Below, piece by piece: positions 5,409 to 12,726 of a DNA stretch of 18,002 nt. The translations under genes and the position numbers were made by a program. Position 1 is the first letter of the stretch, and each line of letters begins with the position of its first letter. Source of the stretch: Sphingomonas sp. (lineage in GTDB: Bacteria; Pseudomonadota; Alphaproteobacteria; Sphingomonadales; Sphingomonadaceae). Where the stretch lies: assembly GCA_025935515.1 (NCBI GenBank), contig JAICVC010000028.1, positions 1-18,002 of the forward strand, given 5' to 3'. A model generated the notes under the pieces. That model had not been told where the DNA came from, did not search any database, and saw nothing but the letters and a program-made list of their open reading frames with translations.

Positions 5409-5749
5409 GCCCGCTTGCGCTTCTTCGACCTGGCGAACAGCTCGGCCTCGTTCTTGCGGCGGATGCGCTCGGTCACCTCCTCGGTATGGTCGATCCCCGA
5501 GGCGTTGCAGCGGCGGTGGGTGAGGCGGAGGTTCGCAAGGTCCGGCTTGGCGCCGGCCGCGGTCGGCACGATCTCCTCGATGCGTGCGCCCTGGTCGCTG
5601 CCGGCGGGCAGGTCGAAGCGGATCGGGCGGCGGCAGCGGGCGCAGGCGTCGCCGTCGCGGAGCTTCAGGGCCCGCACGCGCTCGGCCTCGCGCCGCTCGC
5701 GCTGGTACTTCCACGGAGTCACATATCTGGCGATCATCGCGCGGCTCAT
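5405..5749 (-). CDS. HNH-fold protein, first catalytic histidine apparently replaced
   Basis: The protein has 114 residues from ATG 5749 and forms an operon with the nuclease paralog downstream on the same strand (ATGA overlap at 5405-5408). The layout fits HNH endonucleases: a basic helix, then LRDGDACARCRRPI with a zinc-type C36-C39 pair, the beta-hairpin ARIEEIVPTAAGA, then LANLRLTHRRCN, which carries the conserved N73, H78 and C81. Family members normally read (D/E)H before xVP, but here it is E58-E59, so the metal-activating histidine seems lost. The C-terminus is Lys/Arg-rich (ARSKKRKRA). HNH proteins of this type cut DNA in phage, homing or restriction contexts; catalysis here is doubtful. 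The RBS is weak. Confidence 0.83.
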   Translation of the reverse strand: MSRAMIARYVTPWKYQRERREAERVRALKLRDGDACARCRRPIRFDLPAGSDQGARIEEIVPTAAGAKPDLANLRLTHRRCNASGIDHTEEVTERIRRKNEAELFARSKKRKRA

Positions 5750-5829
5750 CGGCCGGCTTATAGTCGTCGAAACTTACCGCGGCGTTAGCTCGCGCTTGCG
5801 TGGCGATGCCGAGCCGATAGGGGAGGGTC

Positions 5830-6258
5830 ATGGCCAATCTGACGCCCGTCATCGAAACCATGGAGCACCGCTGGATGCGGGCCTGGGTCAACCGCGAGGC
5901 CAAGGCATTGAAGGGCCTGACCGCAAGCGACTTCATCCTGCTGACCGCGTCGAAGCCGCCGATGATCCTCGACCGGCCGAGCTGGCTCGACGCCGCCGCC
6001 AAGCGCTGGGACTGCTCGTCCTACCGCTTCGGCGACATCTACGTCCGGAGCGTCGGCTCGGTGGCGGTGTTCGCCGCCTCGCTCGAACTGAAAGCGACGC
6101 TCGACGGCCGCGACTGGTCGGGGACGGTGTTCGTCACCGACCTGTGGCGCAAGGGGAAGGTGCGGCGCGGCTGGAAGCTCGCCCAGCGGATCGTCAGCCG
6201 CGCCGACGACAATCGCGAGCTGCCCAAGGCGATCAAGTCGCTGCAGCTCTGGAAGTGA
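5830..6258 (+). CDS. NTF2-like (SnoaL/DUF4440-type) protein
   Basis: The protein has 142 residues with a strong RBS (GGGAGGG four bases before ATG 5830). It opens with a long helix, VIETMEHRWMRAWVNREAKALKGLTASDFILL, then alternating strands ending in GTVFVTDLWRKGKVRRGWKLAQRIVSR. A helix that positions a Trp/Ala-rich face over a curved sheet, with the final WKL(A)x-R(I)V strand pair, is typical of the NTF2-like or DUF4440 superfamily. These are small cytoplasmic cone-shaped domains acting as ligand binders or isomerase-like enzymes. No catalytic residues can be assigned. It is divergent from the HNH gene (80 bp between starts) and ends one base before the convergent gene at 6260. Confidence 0.78.
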   Translation: MANLTPVIETMEHRWMRAWVNREAKALKGLTASDFILLTASKPPMILDRPSWLDAAAKRWDCSSYRFGDIYVRSVGSVAVFAASLELKATLDGRDWSGTVFVTDLWRKGKVRRGWKLAQRIVSRADDNRELPKAIKSLQLWK

Positions 6259-6259
6259 C

Positions 6260-6805
6260 TTATCGGGCGGTCTTGCCGGGCTGAGCAGCCTCCGCCGCGG
6301 CTTTCACCTTGGCCGCCTGGGCTTCGGCTTCCTTCTCCTCGCGCTTCCTCTTGGCTTCGCGGTAGAGCGCATATTCGCCCGAGGCCGGGGTGGTCTCGAA
6401 GATGCTGCCGACTTCCTGTCCCTCGGCCAGCCGGTCGGCCATCTTCGCCGCGACCGCCGCAACCGCGATGAGGTTGATCGCCGGCGTTCCCCGGCAGCCC
6501 ATCGGGCCAATGGTGGCGCAGCTGTGGTCGGCATAGGTTTCGTGCGGGCTTTTGGGGCGGCCGGCATCGCCCTGCTTCTTCATCCGCCGCGCTTCGACCA
6601 CGTCGGGCGGCAGGCGGTATCCCTGGGGCTTGGGCGCGCAGATCACGATCTGCTGGGCGTTGGGGTCCTTGTTCTGCGCCATGCAGTCGCGCTCGCCGCT
6701 GCTGGCCGCCGCCGACTGCGCAGGCTTGGGCGGCTCCGGCGCGGCTGGGCCGTAGGCGGGCGCCGGAGCGAGCAGCAATATCGCGACTGGCAGGCCGGCG
6801 GGCAT
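6260..6805 (-). CDS. Exported alanine/lysine-rich protein of unknown function
   Basis: The protein has 181 residues from ATG 6805; TTG 6808 directly upstream is an alternative, and AGAGGA lies about 10 bases away. A signal peptide (MPAGLPVAILLLAPAPAYG) leads into a Pro/Ala linker and the segment NAQQIVICAPKPQGYRLP. I associate this phrase with exported proteins of sphingomonads that lack a known role. The middle holds ADHSCATIGPMGCRG, two cysteines that may bond. From about residue 105 a helical region, AVAAVAAKMADRLAEGQ, is followed by a highly charged tail of Arg/Lys/Glu/Ala that looks like a coiled coil. The 3' end is one base from the convergent NTF2-like gene, so transcription probably runs into it from both sides. 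Confidence 0.72.
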   Translation of the reverse strand: MPAGLPVAILLLAPAPAYGPAAPEPPKPAQSAAASSGERDCMAQNKDPNAQQIVICAPKPQGYRLPPDVVEARRMKKQGDAGRPKSPHETYADHSCATIGPMGCRGTPAINLIAVAAVAAKMADRLAEGQEVGSIFETTPASGEYALYREAKRKREEKEAEAQAAKVKAAAEAAQPGKTAR

Positions 6806-6851
6806 CAATCCATCCTCTGGCTTGCGACCTTGCGGGTCAATGAACGCGCTT

Positions 6852-6895
6852 GCTCGTGGGTAAACTTACCGGGGCAACATCGGTGCTTAACGAGC
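6852..6895. promoter_or_regulatory. Nested inverted repeats in a divergent intergenic region
   Basis: GCTCGT (6852-6857) is mirrored by ACGAGC (6890-6895). Inside lies GGTAA-AC-TTACC (6859-6870). The segment sits between the divergent genes at 6805 and 6939 and could hold an operator. No clear -35/-10 pair is visible. Confidence 0.25.
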
Positions 6896-6938
6896 GTATA
6901 GCCCCTCGTGTCCGCTATGGATTGAAAGGAGCAGCCAC

Positions 6939-7328
6939 ATGCACCGTGTGTTGCTTGGCCTTGCGCTGACGGCGTCGTTGTCCGTGCCAGCGTCCGCAGA
7001 AGCGATTTCTACCGCCTCCGGCTTCAGCAGCCTGTCCGCGTTCGGTTCGTCGGGTTCCGGCGACCTGCGTTCGCTGTCGGGTAGGCCGGCCGGCCATCAC
7101 GGCCGGTTCGGCGGCGATCACCGCCGCCACATCCGGGTCGGCGACGGGGCGGGATTCCCGTTCGGGTTCGGCTATTACGACGGCGATTACGACGCCAACC
7201 GAAGCTTCGACCCGGACCGCTGGAACGACTGGTGGCACGACCGCCCCGACCGCGCCTACCCGCGCTGGATGAGCCGCAACCAGGACTGCGCCAAGCCCTG
7301 GTACAGCGGCAACGTGCTGACCTGCTGA
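6939..7328 (+). CDS. Exported Gly/His/aromatic-rich protein of unknown function
   Basis: The protein has 129 residues from ATG 6939, preceded by AAAGGAG at good spacing. A typical signal peptide (MHRVLLGLALTASLSVPASA) is likely cleaved before EAIS. The mature part is low-complexity: a Ser/Gly-rich stretch (GFSSLSAFGSSGSGD), a His/Gly/Arg segment (GHHGRFGGDHRRHIRVGDG) that could bind metals, then Phe/Tyr/Asp/Trp-rich sequence (FGYYDGDYDANRSFDPDRWNDWW). It closes with two cysteines (QDCAKPWYSGNVLTC) that may pair. No enzyme motif is evident. A small structural or envelope protein is possible. It ends two bases before the convergent hydrolase gene. Confidence 0.75.
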   Translation: MHRVLLGLALTASLSVPASAEAISTASGFSSLSAFGSSGSGDLRSLSGRPAGHHGRFGGDHRRHIRVGDGAGFPFGFGYYDGDYDANRSFDPDRWNDWWHDRPDRAYPRWMSRNQDCAKPWYSGNVLTC

Positions 7329-7329
7329 G

Positions 7330-8538
7330 CTAGCGCGGCAGCGAGGCGTAGGTCCGGCGGAAGGCATCGACCTCGGCGGCCGTGTAGGCGCTGCCCGGCG
7401 CCTTGGGGGCAGGGTCGGGGACGCCGGTGACGAAGTAAGCAATGCCGCGGCCGCGCCGCCGGTCGATCCATAGCCCGCTCTTCAGGCCATAGGCATTGCC
7501 GGCATGGCCGACGAGGATCGCGCCGCGGGCGCCGAGATCGTCGAGGCAGCCGGGGACCTTGTTCGGAAGCTGGTGGGTGCCGTTGCCGGCGCTGCAATAG
7601 AAGCCGCCGTCGGTCACGCCGTTGATGCCGTTGAAGGTCCAGGTCTGGGTGAGCAAAGTCTCGACCGCTTGCGGGGACAGGATGCGGACTCCGTCGAGCG
7701 TCCCGCCGTTGAGCAGCATCCGGCCGATCCGCGACAGCCCGCGGGCCGAGATGCGAAGCCCACCCTGCGGGGAGAACAGCGAACCATTTTCCCCCAGCTT
7801 CCACCGGCCGAGGTCGCACGGATCGCCCTCCTTGACGAACACCGGGCAGGCGGGCCGCTGGCCATGAAGGTCGTCCTTGACCGGCTTGCCGTCGGGCGTG
7901 TCGAGCTCCACGGCTCTGGCGACCGCCTGGTCGCTGCAGGTCGGCCAGTTGAAGCAGGCGTCGAGCTTCATCGGCGCGAGCACCTCGCGCCGCATCCAGA
8001 CGTCGAACCGCTCGCCGGTGACCTTCTCGATGACCGAGCCGATGATCGGATAGTTCAAGTTGACGTAAGCGAAGTAGCCGTCACCGGGTCCGTGATTAGC
8101 GTCCCAATTCTTCGGATCGGTCATCACCTCCCTGAGCGAGCCGCCGAGCGGGATCACGTAGTTGTCGTCATGCTCGCGGATCGAGCCGGTGTGCGAGAGC
8201 AGCATGGCGAGCGTGATCGGCCGGTCCGGGAAGCTCGGGTTGCGCAGCGGCCATCCGAGCCAGCGCGACACGTCCGAATTGAGGTCGAGCTTGCCCCGGT
8301 CGATCAGCTTCATGACGCCGATCGCGGTCACCATCTTGCTCACCGAGGCGACGCGGACCGGATCGTCGATCGTGACCCGGCGGCCGCTCTGCGGGTCGGC
8401 GATCCCATCGGCGAAGCTGGCGAGATCGCCGTTGCGGCCGAAGGCAACGCCGACCTCGGCATGTCGCGTCGTGGGCGCCGGCAGAGTCGCGCAGGCGGTG
8501 AGTGCAATGCTCAGCAAGGTAACGATTGCACGGGGCAT
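7330..8538 (-). CDS. Serine hydrolase lipoprotein, beta-lactamase/class C family
   Basis: The protein has 402 residues from ATG 8538. Upstream extensions are rejected because this start gives a lipoprotein signal (MPRAIVTLLSIALTAC, lipobox LTAC with C16). The three family motifs are in order and spacing: SxxK at S65-K68 (ASVSKMVTAIG), YxN at Y158-N160 (AYVNLNYPIIG), and an HxG third box at H345-G347 (VGHAGNAYG). The intervening MLLSHTGSI is also typical. Members are esterases, D-aminopeptidases or carboxypeptidases that form an acyl-serine intermediate; beta-lactamase activity cannot be assumed. It is likely attached to a membrane on the periplasmic side. It diverges from phaC with only 55 bp between starts, which must hold both promoters. 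Confidence 0.92.
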   Translation of the reverse strand: MPRAIVTLLSIALTACATLPAPTTRHAEVGVAFGRNGDLASFADGIADPQSGRRVTIDDPVRVASVSKMVTAIGVMKLIDRGKLDLNSDVSRWLGWPLRNPSFPDRPITLAMLLSHTGSIREHDDNYVIPLGGSLREVMTDPKNWDANHGPGDGYFAYVNLNYPIIGSVIEKVTGERFDVWMRREVLAPMKLDACFNWPTCSDQAVARAVELDTPDGKPVKDDLHGQRPACPVFVKEGDPCDLGRWKLGENGSLFSPQGGLRISARGLSRIGRMLLNGGTLDGVRILSPQAVETLLTQTWTFNGINGVTDGGFYCSAGNGTHQLPNKVPGCLDDLGARGAILVGHAGNAYGLKSGLWIDRRRGRGIAYFVTGVPDPAPKAPGSAYTAAEVDAFRRTYASLPR

Positions 8539-8593
8539 GGCAGCAATATCGTCCGAGCTTCGTTTCGTTGGCAAGCAGGGGTAAGGAACGGCC

Positions 8594-10366
8594 ATGGCGG
8601 ACGAGACCAACACCGGCAGCGCAATTCCGACGCTCGAGGACTGGCAGCATTGGACGCTGGTCATGGGCCGTGCCCAGCAGATGCTGATGGAATTCTGGAG
8701 CGAGAGCCTGAAGAAGGATCAACCCTTCCCCGCCTGGTCTCCAAGCGCGTTCGGTTTCGGCGATGCCCAACCTCCAACCGATCCCATGGCGCTGATGAGC
8801 GCGGGCGCGCAGGCGTGGGCCAAGGGGCTCGAGACCTGGGGGAAGATGCTCGGCGGAGTCACCGCCGCGCCGGCGCCCGAGGAGAAGGACCGCAAGGACC
8901 GCCGCTTCGCCGCGCCCGAATGGCGCGAGAACCCGATCTTCGACACCATCCGCCAGACCTATTTGCGGGTATCGGACCAGCTGCTCGGCACGGTCGATGA
9001 GATCGACGGACTCGATGCATCGGCACGTGACAAACTGCGCTTCGCGACGCGCAGCTTCGTCGATGCGATGAGCCCGTCGAATTTCGCGCTGACCAACCCG
9101 CAGGTGCTGAAACGCACGCTTGAGACCCGCGGCGAGAATTTGCTCAAGGGCCTCGCCAACATGCTGAAGGACATTGCGGCCGGGCAGATGACGCAGACCA
9201 AGCCGGGCGTGTTCGAGGTCGGCCGCAACCTGGCGACCACCCCCGGCAAAGTGATCAAGCAAACGCCGCTCTATCAGCTGATCCAGTATACTCCGACGAC
9301 GGACGACGTTCTGAAAACCCCGGTCGTCATCTTTCCGCCGTGGATCAACCGCTTCTACATCCTCGACCTCAGCCCCGAGAAAAGCTTCGTCAAATGGTGC
9401 GTCGACCAAGGCATTTCGCTGTTCATGGTCAGTTGGAAATCGGCGGACGAGAGCATCGCCGACGCAAGCCTCGACGATTATGTACTGCGCGGCCAGATCG
9501 ATGCGATCGACACGATCCGTGAGCAGCTCGGCGTCGAGGCGGTGCACGCGATCGGTTATTGCGTCGCCGGCACGACGCTCGCTGCGACACTCGCTTACCT
9601 CCAGGCCAAGGGCGAAGCGGACAAGGTCAAGTCGGCGACCTTCTTCACCGCTCAGGTCGATTTCAGCGAAGCTGGCGACCTCAAGCTGTTCCTCGGCGAC
9701 GAGACCATGTCGCTGCTGCAGCAGCTGACCGCGGAGAAAGGCTATCTCGACGGCCGCTACATGGCTGCGACCTTCAACCTGCTGCGCGGCCGCGACCTCA
9801 TCTGGAATTACGTGGTCAACAATTACCTGCTGGGCGAGGAGCCGCCGCCGTTCGACCTGCTGCACTGGAACAGCGACACGACCAACCTGCCGGCCGGCTG
9901 GCACCGCGATTATCTCGAGAGCCTCTACAAGGGGAACAAGCTCGCGGTGAAAGGCGGGATCAGCGTCGCCGGGACCGCGGTCGACATCGACGCGGTGGCG
10001 ACCCCGACCTACGTCCAGGCCGGCCGCGAGGACCATATCGCGCCGCCGCAGAGCGTGTGGAAGATCATGGGCCACTTCGCCGGGCCGAAGCGCTTCGTGC
10101 TTGCGGGATCCGGCCACATCGCGGGCGTGGTGAACCCGCCGTTGGCGCAGAAATACCAATATTGGATCAACGACCGCCCGAGCACGACGCTGGACGAGTT
10201 CGTCGAGGGTGCCGAGGAGCGCAAGGGCAGCTGGTGGCCGGACTGGCTCGAATGGCTCGAGAAGCAAGACCCGGAGACCGTGAAAGCCAATGGCGCTCGC
10301 GTGCCGGGCAAAGGCAAGCTGAAGCCGATCGAGGATGCGCCCGGGAGCTATGTCAAATCGCGCTGA
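8594..10366 (+). CDS. phaC: Class I poly(3-hydroxyalkanoate) synthase
   Basis: The protein has 590 residues, the expected size for class I PhaC, with AAGGA upstream of ATG 8594. The enzyme polymerises hydroxyacyl-CoA into PHA on the surface of cytoplasmic granules. The N-terminal region (about 1-200) is variable, with Trp-rich helices, and is followed by an alpha/beta-hydrolase core. The lipase-box-like GYCVAG places the catalytic Cys at 323. D480 in AGREDHIAPP and H508 in GSGHIAG complete the triad, spaced as in the Cupriavidus enzyme. PPWINRFYILDL and QGISLFMVSWK are also class I hallmarks. The GNAT gene overlaps its 3' end. No thiolase, reductase or depolymerase gene is in the window; the phasin lies about 7 kb downstream. 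PhaC and the phasin both begin MADET. Confidence 0.97.
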   Translation: MADETNTGSAIPTLEDWQHWTLVMGRAQQMLMEFWSESLKKDQPFPAWSPSAFGFGDAQPPTDPMALMSAGAQAWAKGLETWGKMLGGVTAAPAPEEKDRKDRRFAAPEWRENPIFDTIRQTYLRVSDQLLGTVDEIDGLDASARDKLRFATRSFVDAMSPSNFALTNPQVLKRTLETRGENLLKGLANMLKDIAAGQMTQTKPGVFEVGRNLATTPGKVIKQTPLYQLIQYTPTTDDVLKTPVVIFPPWINRFYILDLSPEKSFVKWCVDQGISLFMVSWKSADESIADASLDDYVLRGQIDAIDTIREQLGVEAVHAIGYCVAGTTLAATLAYLQAKGEADKVKSATFFTAQVDFSEAGDLKLFLGDETMSLLQQLTAEKGYLDGRYMAATFNLLRGRDLIWNYVVNNYLLGEEPPPFDLLHWNSDTTNLPAGWHRDYLESLYKGNKLAVKGGISVAGTAVDIDAVATPTYVQAGREDHIAPPQSVWKIMGHFAGPKRFVLAGSGHIAGVVNPPLAQKYQYWINDRPSTTLDEFVEGAEERKGSWWPDWLEWLEKQDPETVKANGARVPGKGKLKPIEDAPGSYVKSR

Positions 10367-10790
10367 CAGCCTGACGCTTCGGCTTGCGCGGCCGGAGGAG
10401 CATGAAGGGCTCGAGGAGCTTCAGCGGAGCGCTTCGCTCGAGCTGCCCGAGTATCGCGAACAGCTCCTCGCCAACCCGGACGCGATCCACCTTCCACCGG
10501 CGCAGATCGCCAACGGCCAGGTGATCGTCGCGGAGATTGACGGTGAAATTGTCGGCTTCGCGGCTGTCGTTGGAGGCGAGCTCGACGGCCTGTTCGTCGA
10601 GCCGGATCTCTGGGGCAGCGGGATCGGACGGGCATTGGTCGATGCGGCGACGCACGGAGCGCGAAAAAGAGGCCTGGCACTCAAGGTCATCGCCAGTCCG
10701 CGGGCGCGGCGATTTTACGAGAATTGCGGGTTTAGCGTCGAAGGAGAGGAACAAACACGCTTCGGGCCGGCGCTCAGGATGACGAAATAG
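10350..10790 (+). CDS. GNAT-family N-acetyltransferase
   Basis: The protein has 146 residues. ATG 10350 (MSNRADSLTLRLARPEE) is preferred over ATG 10335 because GGGAG sits four bases upstream and GNAT domains usually open with this strand. The start overlaps the end of phaC by 17 bp, so the two are probably cotranscribed. Motif A reads VEPDLWGSGIGRALVDAA, the acetyl-CoA pyrophosphate-binding loop with a GxGxGx-type pattern. FYENCGFSVEGEE near the end is the usual GNAT motif B. The substrate cannot be inferred; GNATs acetylate amines from antibiotics to protein N-termini. A palindromic repeat starts directly after the stop. Confidence 0.9.
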   Translation: MSNRADSLTLRLARPEEHEGLEELQRSASLELPEYREQLLANPDAIHLPPAQIANGQVIVAEIDGEIVGFAAVVGGELDGLFVEPDLWGSGIGRALVDAATHGARKRGLALKVIASPRARRFYENCGFSVEGEEQTRFGPALRMTK

Positions 10791-10791
10791 C

Positions 10792-10868
10792 GGTCATCGC
10801 GAGGAGCGGAGCGGCGCGGCGATCCACTGGGTTGCTTCCCCGGCTCAAGACCGGGGTCGCAATTACGG
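10792..10868. repeat. Composite palindromic repeat filling a convergent gap
   Basis: The first part, GTCATCGCGAGGAGCGGAGC to about GCGATCCA, is a relative of the left half of the element at 3715-3780. The second part has a perfect stem CCCCGG (10838-10843) and CCGGGG (10851-10856) with a 7-nt loop. Together they occupy nearly all of the space between the stop codons of the GNAT gene and the convergent gene at 10869. It could act as a bidirectional mRNA 3' end, though no T-tract is present. Confidence 0.75.
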
Positions 10869-11465
10869 TCAGCAATTTTGATACTTCCAGTGCCGCCGCT
10901 TGCCCTCGGACAGCCATTCTATCGCAGTGGCGATGCGCTTTTGCCGCGTCCCGTCCTGCTTCGCCTCGGCAATCCATTCGAAATAGTCGCGTTGCGCCGA
11001 AGGCGGGAAGCCGTCGAGCGCGGCCCTGGCCTTGGGCGCCTTGGCAAGCGCGGCGGCGAACTCGGGATGCAGCAGAGGTGCCGTCCTTGGTTCATGCTTC
11101 GTTTTGCGCGGCGCCGGCGCTTTCTTCGACAGCGCGGCAGCTTCGCGGATCATCGCATCCAGCTCCGCGTCCGGCGGCAGGTCATCGACCGAAGTGAGCT
11201 TGCCTAACTGGCCCATCGCGCCCGCCTTCGGCGAGCCGTCGCCAATCTCCTGCCCGCGCCAGAAATTGAGCGCTGCATGCGCCTTGAACGCGGCCATCAT
11301 CAGCAGGATCTTGCCGTCGAGGGTGAAGCCCGGCGCGCTCCACTTCATCGCTTCTTCGACCTCGGGGACGGCGGCGTGGACGCGTTCTCGGACCTTCTCG
11401 AGGATCGGGCGCGCGAACGGCGCGGCCTTGGCGATGTAGGCGTCGATGCGCGGCTCGCGGCTCAA
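10869..11465 (-). CDS. YdeI-like protein: DUF1801 plus OmdA-type domain
   Basis: The protein has 198 residues. No ATG suits the start; TTG 11465 overlaps the stop of the upstream gene as TTGA, with GGAGGG just upstream, giving the start MSREPRIDAYIAKAAPF. The first domain (about 10-110) is DUF1801-like: ILEKVRERVHAAVPEVEEAMKW, SAPGFTLDGKILLMMAAFK and ALNFWRGQEI. The second (about 130-198) matches the OmdA or bacteriocin-protection type: FPPSAQRDYFEWIAEAKQ, then TRQKRIATAIEWLSEGKR. Proteins with this pairing are called YdeI or OmpD-associated. The molecular function is unknown, with links to stress and peptide resistance in enterics. It is the last gene of a minus-strand cluster with rarD. Confidence 0.86.
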   Translation of the reverse strand: MSREPRIDAYIAKAAPFARPILEKVRERVHAAVPEVEEAMKWSAPGFTLDGKILLMMAAFKAHAALNFWRGQEIGDGSPKAGAMGQLGKLTSVDDLPPDAELDAMIREAAALSKKAPAPRKTKHEPRTAPLLHPEFAAALAKAPKARAALDGFPPSAQRDYFEWIAEAKQDGTRQKRIATAIEWLSEGKRRHWKYQNC

Positions 11466-11683
11466 ATGATCCCTCCGCCAATCATCAGGCGGACGATTCC
11501 GATCACGATCACCAGCAGGTTGAGGTTGCGGCCGGCGGTGCCGCGCGAAAGCACGCCGATGCCGGCACCGATGATCGCGAGCGGGATGATCAGCCAGTTG
11601 GCCCAGCCGAGCAGCGGCAGGAAAGCGATGATTGCGAAGATCAGCGCGACGAGGCCGATGATCACCGAGGCGATGTTGAACAT
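11462..11683 (-). CDS. Small two-helix membrane protein
   Basis: The protein has 73 residues from ATG 11683 with two hydrophobic segments, MFNIASVIIGLVALIFAIIA (about 3-22) and WLIIPLAIIGAGIGVL (about 30-45). A third hydrophobic stretch, LNLLVIVIGIVRLMIGGGII, forms the C-terminus, so there may be three helices. Gly- and Ile-rich packing suggests close helix contacts. No function is recognised. It lies between rarD (15 bp upstream) and the YdeI-like gene, whose start overlaps its stop (TTGA). The 4-bp coupling implies one transcript for the three genes. Confidence 0.8.
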   Translation of the reverse strand: MFNIASVIIGLVALIFAIIAFLPLLGWANWLIIPLAIIGAGIGVLSRGTAGRNLNLLVIVIGIVRLMIGGGII

Positions 11684-11698
11684 GGGTCTTGCCTAGCA

Positions 11699-12601
11699 TC
11701 ATTCCGGCGCTTGGGGCAGCCGCGGCGAGCGCAGCATCGCGGTCACGTAGACAGCCAGCGCGACCCAGATCGCCGGGAAAGCGATCGCGTGGGCGAGCGT
11801 CAGCGGCTCGCCATAGAAGACGGCAATCAGGAACTGCAGCGTCGGCGCCAGGAACTGCAGCATGCCGAGGGTCGAATATTGGAGGCGCCGGGCGGCGGCG
11901 GTGAACAACAGCAGCGGCGTCGTCGACACGATCCCGGCGAGCAGCAGCAATCCGGTCTCCGTCGTGCCCGACCCCATCACCGGCTGTGATGCGAGCGCCT
12001 GCCCGCCGAGCCACGCAATCGCGAGCGGGAACAGGATTGCGGTTTCGATGCCGAGGCCGGTCACAGCGTCGGCCGGAACGACCTTCCGCAACAGACCGTA
12101 GAGCGCGAAGCTGAGGCACAGGGTCAAACTGATCCACAGTTGTGCGAGCGCGCCAGCGGCGAGGATCGTGATGCCGGCCGCGGCAATCGCAACCGCGGCC
12201 CATTGGACGCGATTGAGCCGCTCCTTCAGCACAAAGCGGCCGAGCAGCACATTGGCCAGTGGGTTGAGGTAATAGCCGAAGCTCGCGGCAAGGATATGCC
12301 CGCCGACCACCGCATAGACGTACAGCAGCCAGTTGCCGCCGATCAGCAAGGCGGTGACGACAAGGATCAGGATCGTGCGCGGCTGCGCGAGCGCTTCGCG
12401 CACCTTTGGCCAACCGCGCGACAAGACAATGAGCAGTGCGAGGAAAGGGAGCGACCAAAGCACCCGATGGGCGACGATATCGAACGCCGGGATTGCCGCG
12501 ATCGCCTTGAAGTAGAGCGGGAGGAAGCCCCACAACGCATAGGCGAGGAGCCCCAACACGAAGCCGCCGCGATGATCGGAATGAGTTCGGTCGCCGTTCA
12601 T
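11699..12601 (-). CDS. rarD: RarD-type EamA (DMT superfamily) transporter
   Basis: The protein has 300 residues from ATG 12601. It has about ten membrane helices arranged as two EamA repeats. Diagnostic segments for RarD are LLAYALWGFLPLYFKAI near the N-terminus, IVAHRVLWSLPFL in the second helix, and LASFGYYLNPLANVLLG-like sequence (AASFGYYLNPLANVLLGR) in the fourth. The C-terminal repeat shows LQYSTLGMLQFLAPTLQF. RarD proteins are called chloramphenicol-sensitive proteins in databases, but their substrate is unproven; export of a metabolite or drug across the inner membrane is inferred from the superfamily. It is the first gene of the minus-strand cluster. The 125-bp space to the divergent DUF4893 gene holds two GCGTTGGT copies and no clear promoter. 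Confidence 0.93.
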   Translation of the reverse strand: MNGDRTHSDHRGGFVLGLLAYALWGFLPLYFKAIAAIPAFDIVAHRVLWSLPFLALLIVLSRGWPKVREALAQPRTILILVVTALLIGGNWLLYVYAVVGGHILAASFGYYLNPLANVLLGRFVLKERLNRVQWAAVAIAAAGITILAAGALAQLWISLTLCLSFALYGLLRKVVPADAVTGLGIETAILFPLAIAWLGGQALASQPVMGSGTTETGLLLLAGIVSTTPLLLFTAAARRLQYSTLGMLQFLAPTLQFLIAVFYGEPLTLAHAIAFPAIWVALAVYVTAMLRSPRLPQAPE

Positions 12602-12726
12602 TTCGCGTGGCGCCTAGCGGCGGTGACCGAGGGTTGAAAGGCGTTGGTGAACGAAGCGTTGGTTGAAACCTCATCACACGACTGTCAGTTAGGGTTGACG
12701 GGCTGAAGCGGAGGGCTGGAATTCGC

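Noticed and set aside
7330..8538. Antibiotic-resistance beta-lactamase
   Set aside because: SxxK, YxN and HxG define the wider serine-hydrolase family; many such lipoproteins are esterases or peptidases, so a resistance role is not supported.
8168..10267. 699-codon open frame antisense to phaC, and 7504-9000 antisense to the hydrolase
   Set aside because: These are open because of GC-rich codon bias; their translations are Arg/Ala/Gly-rich without motifs and run opposite to well-identified genes.
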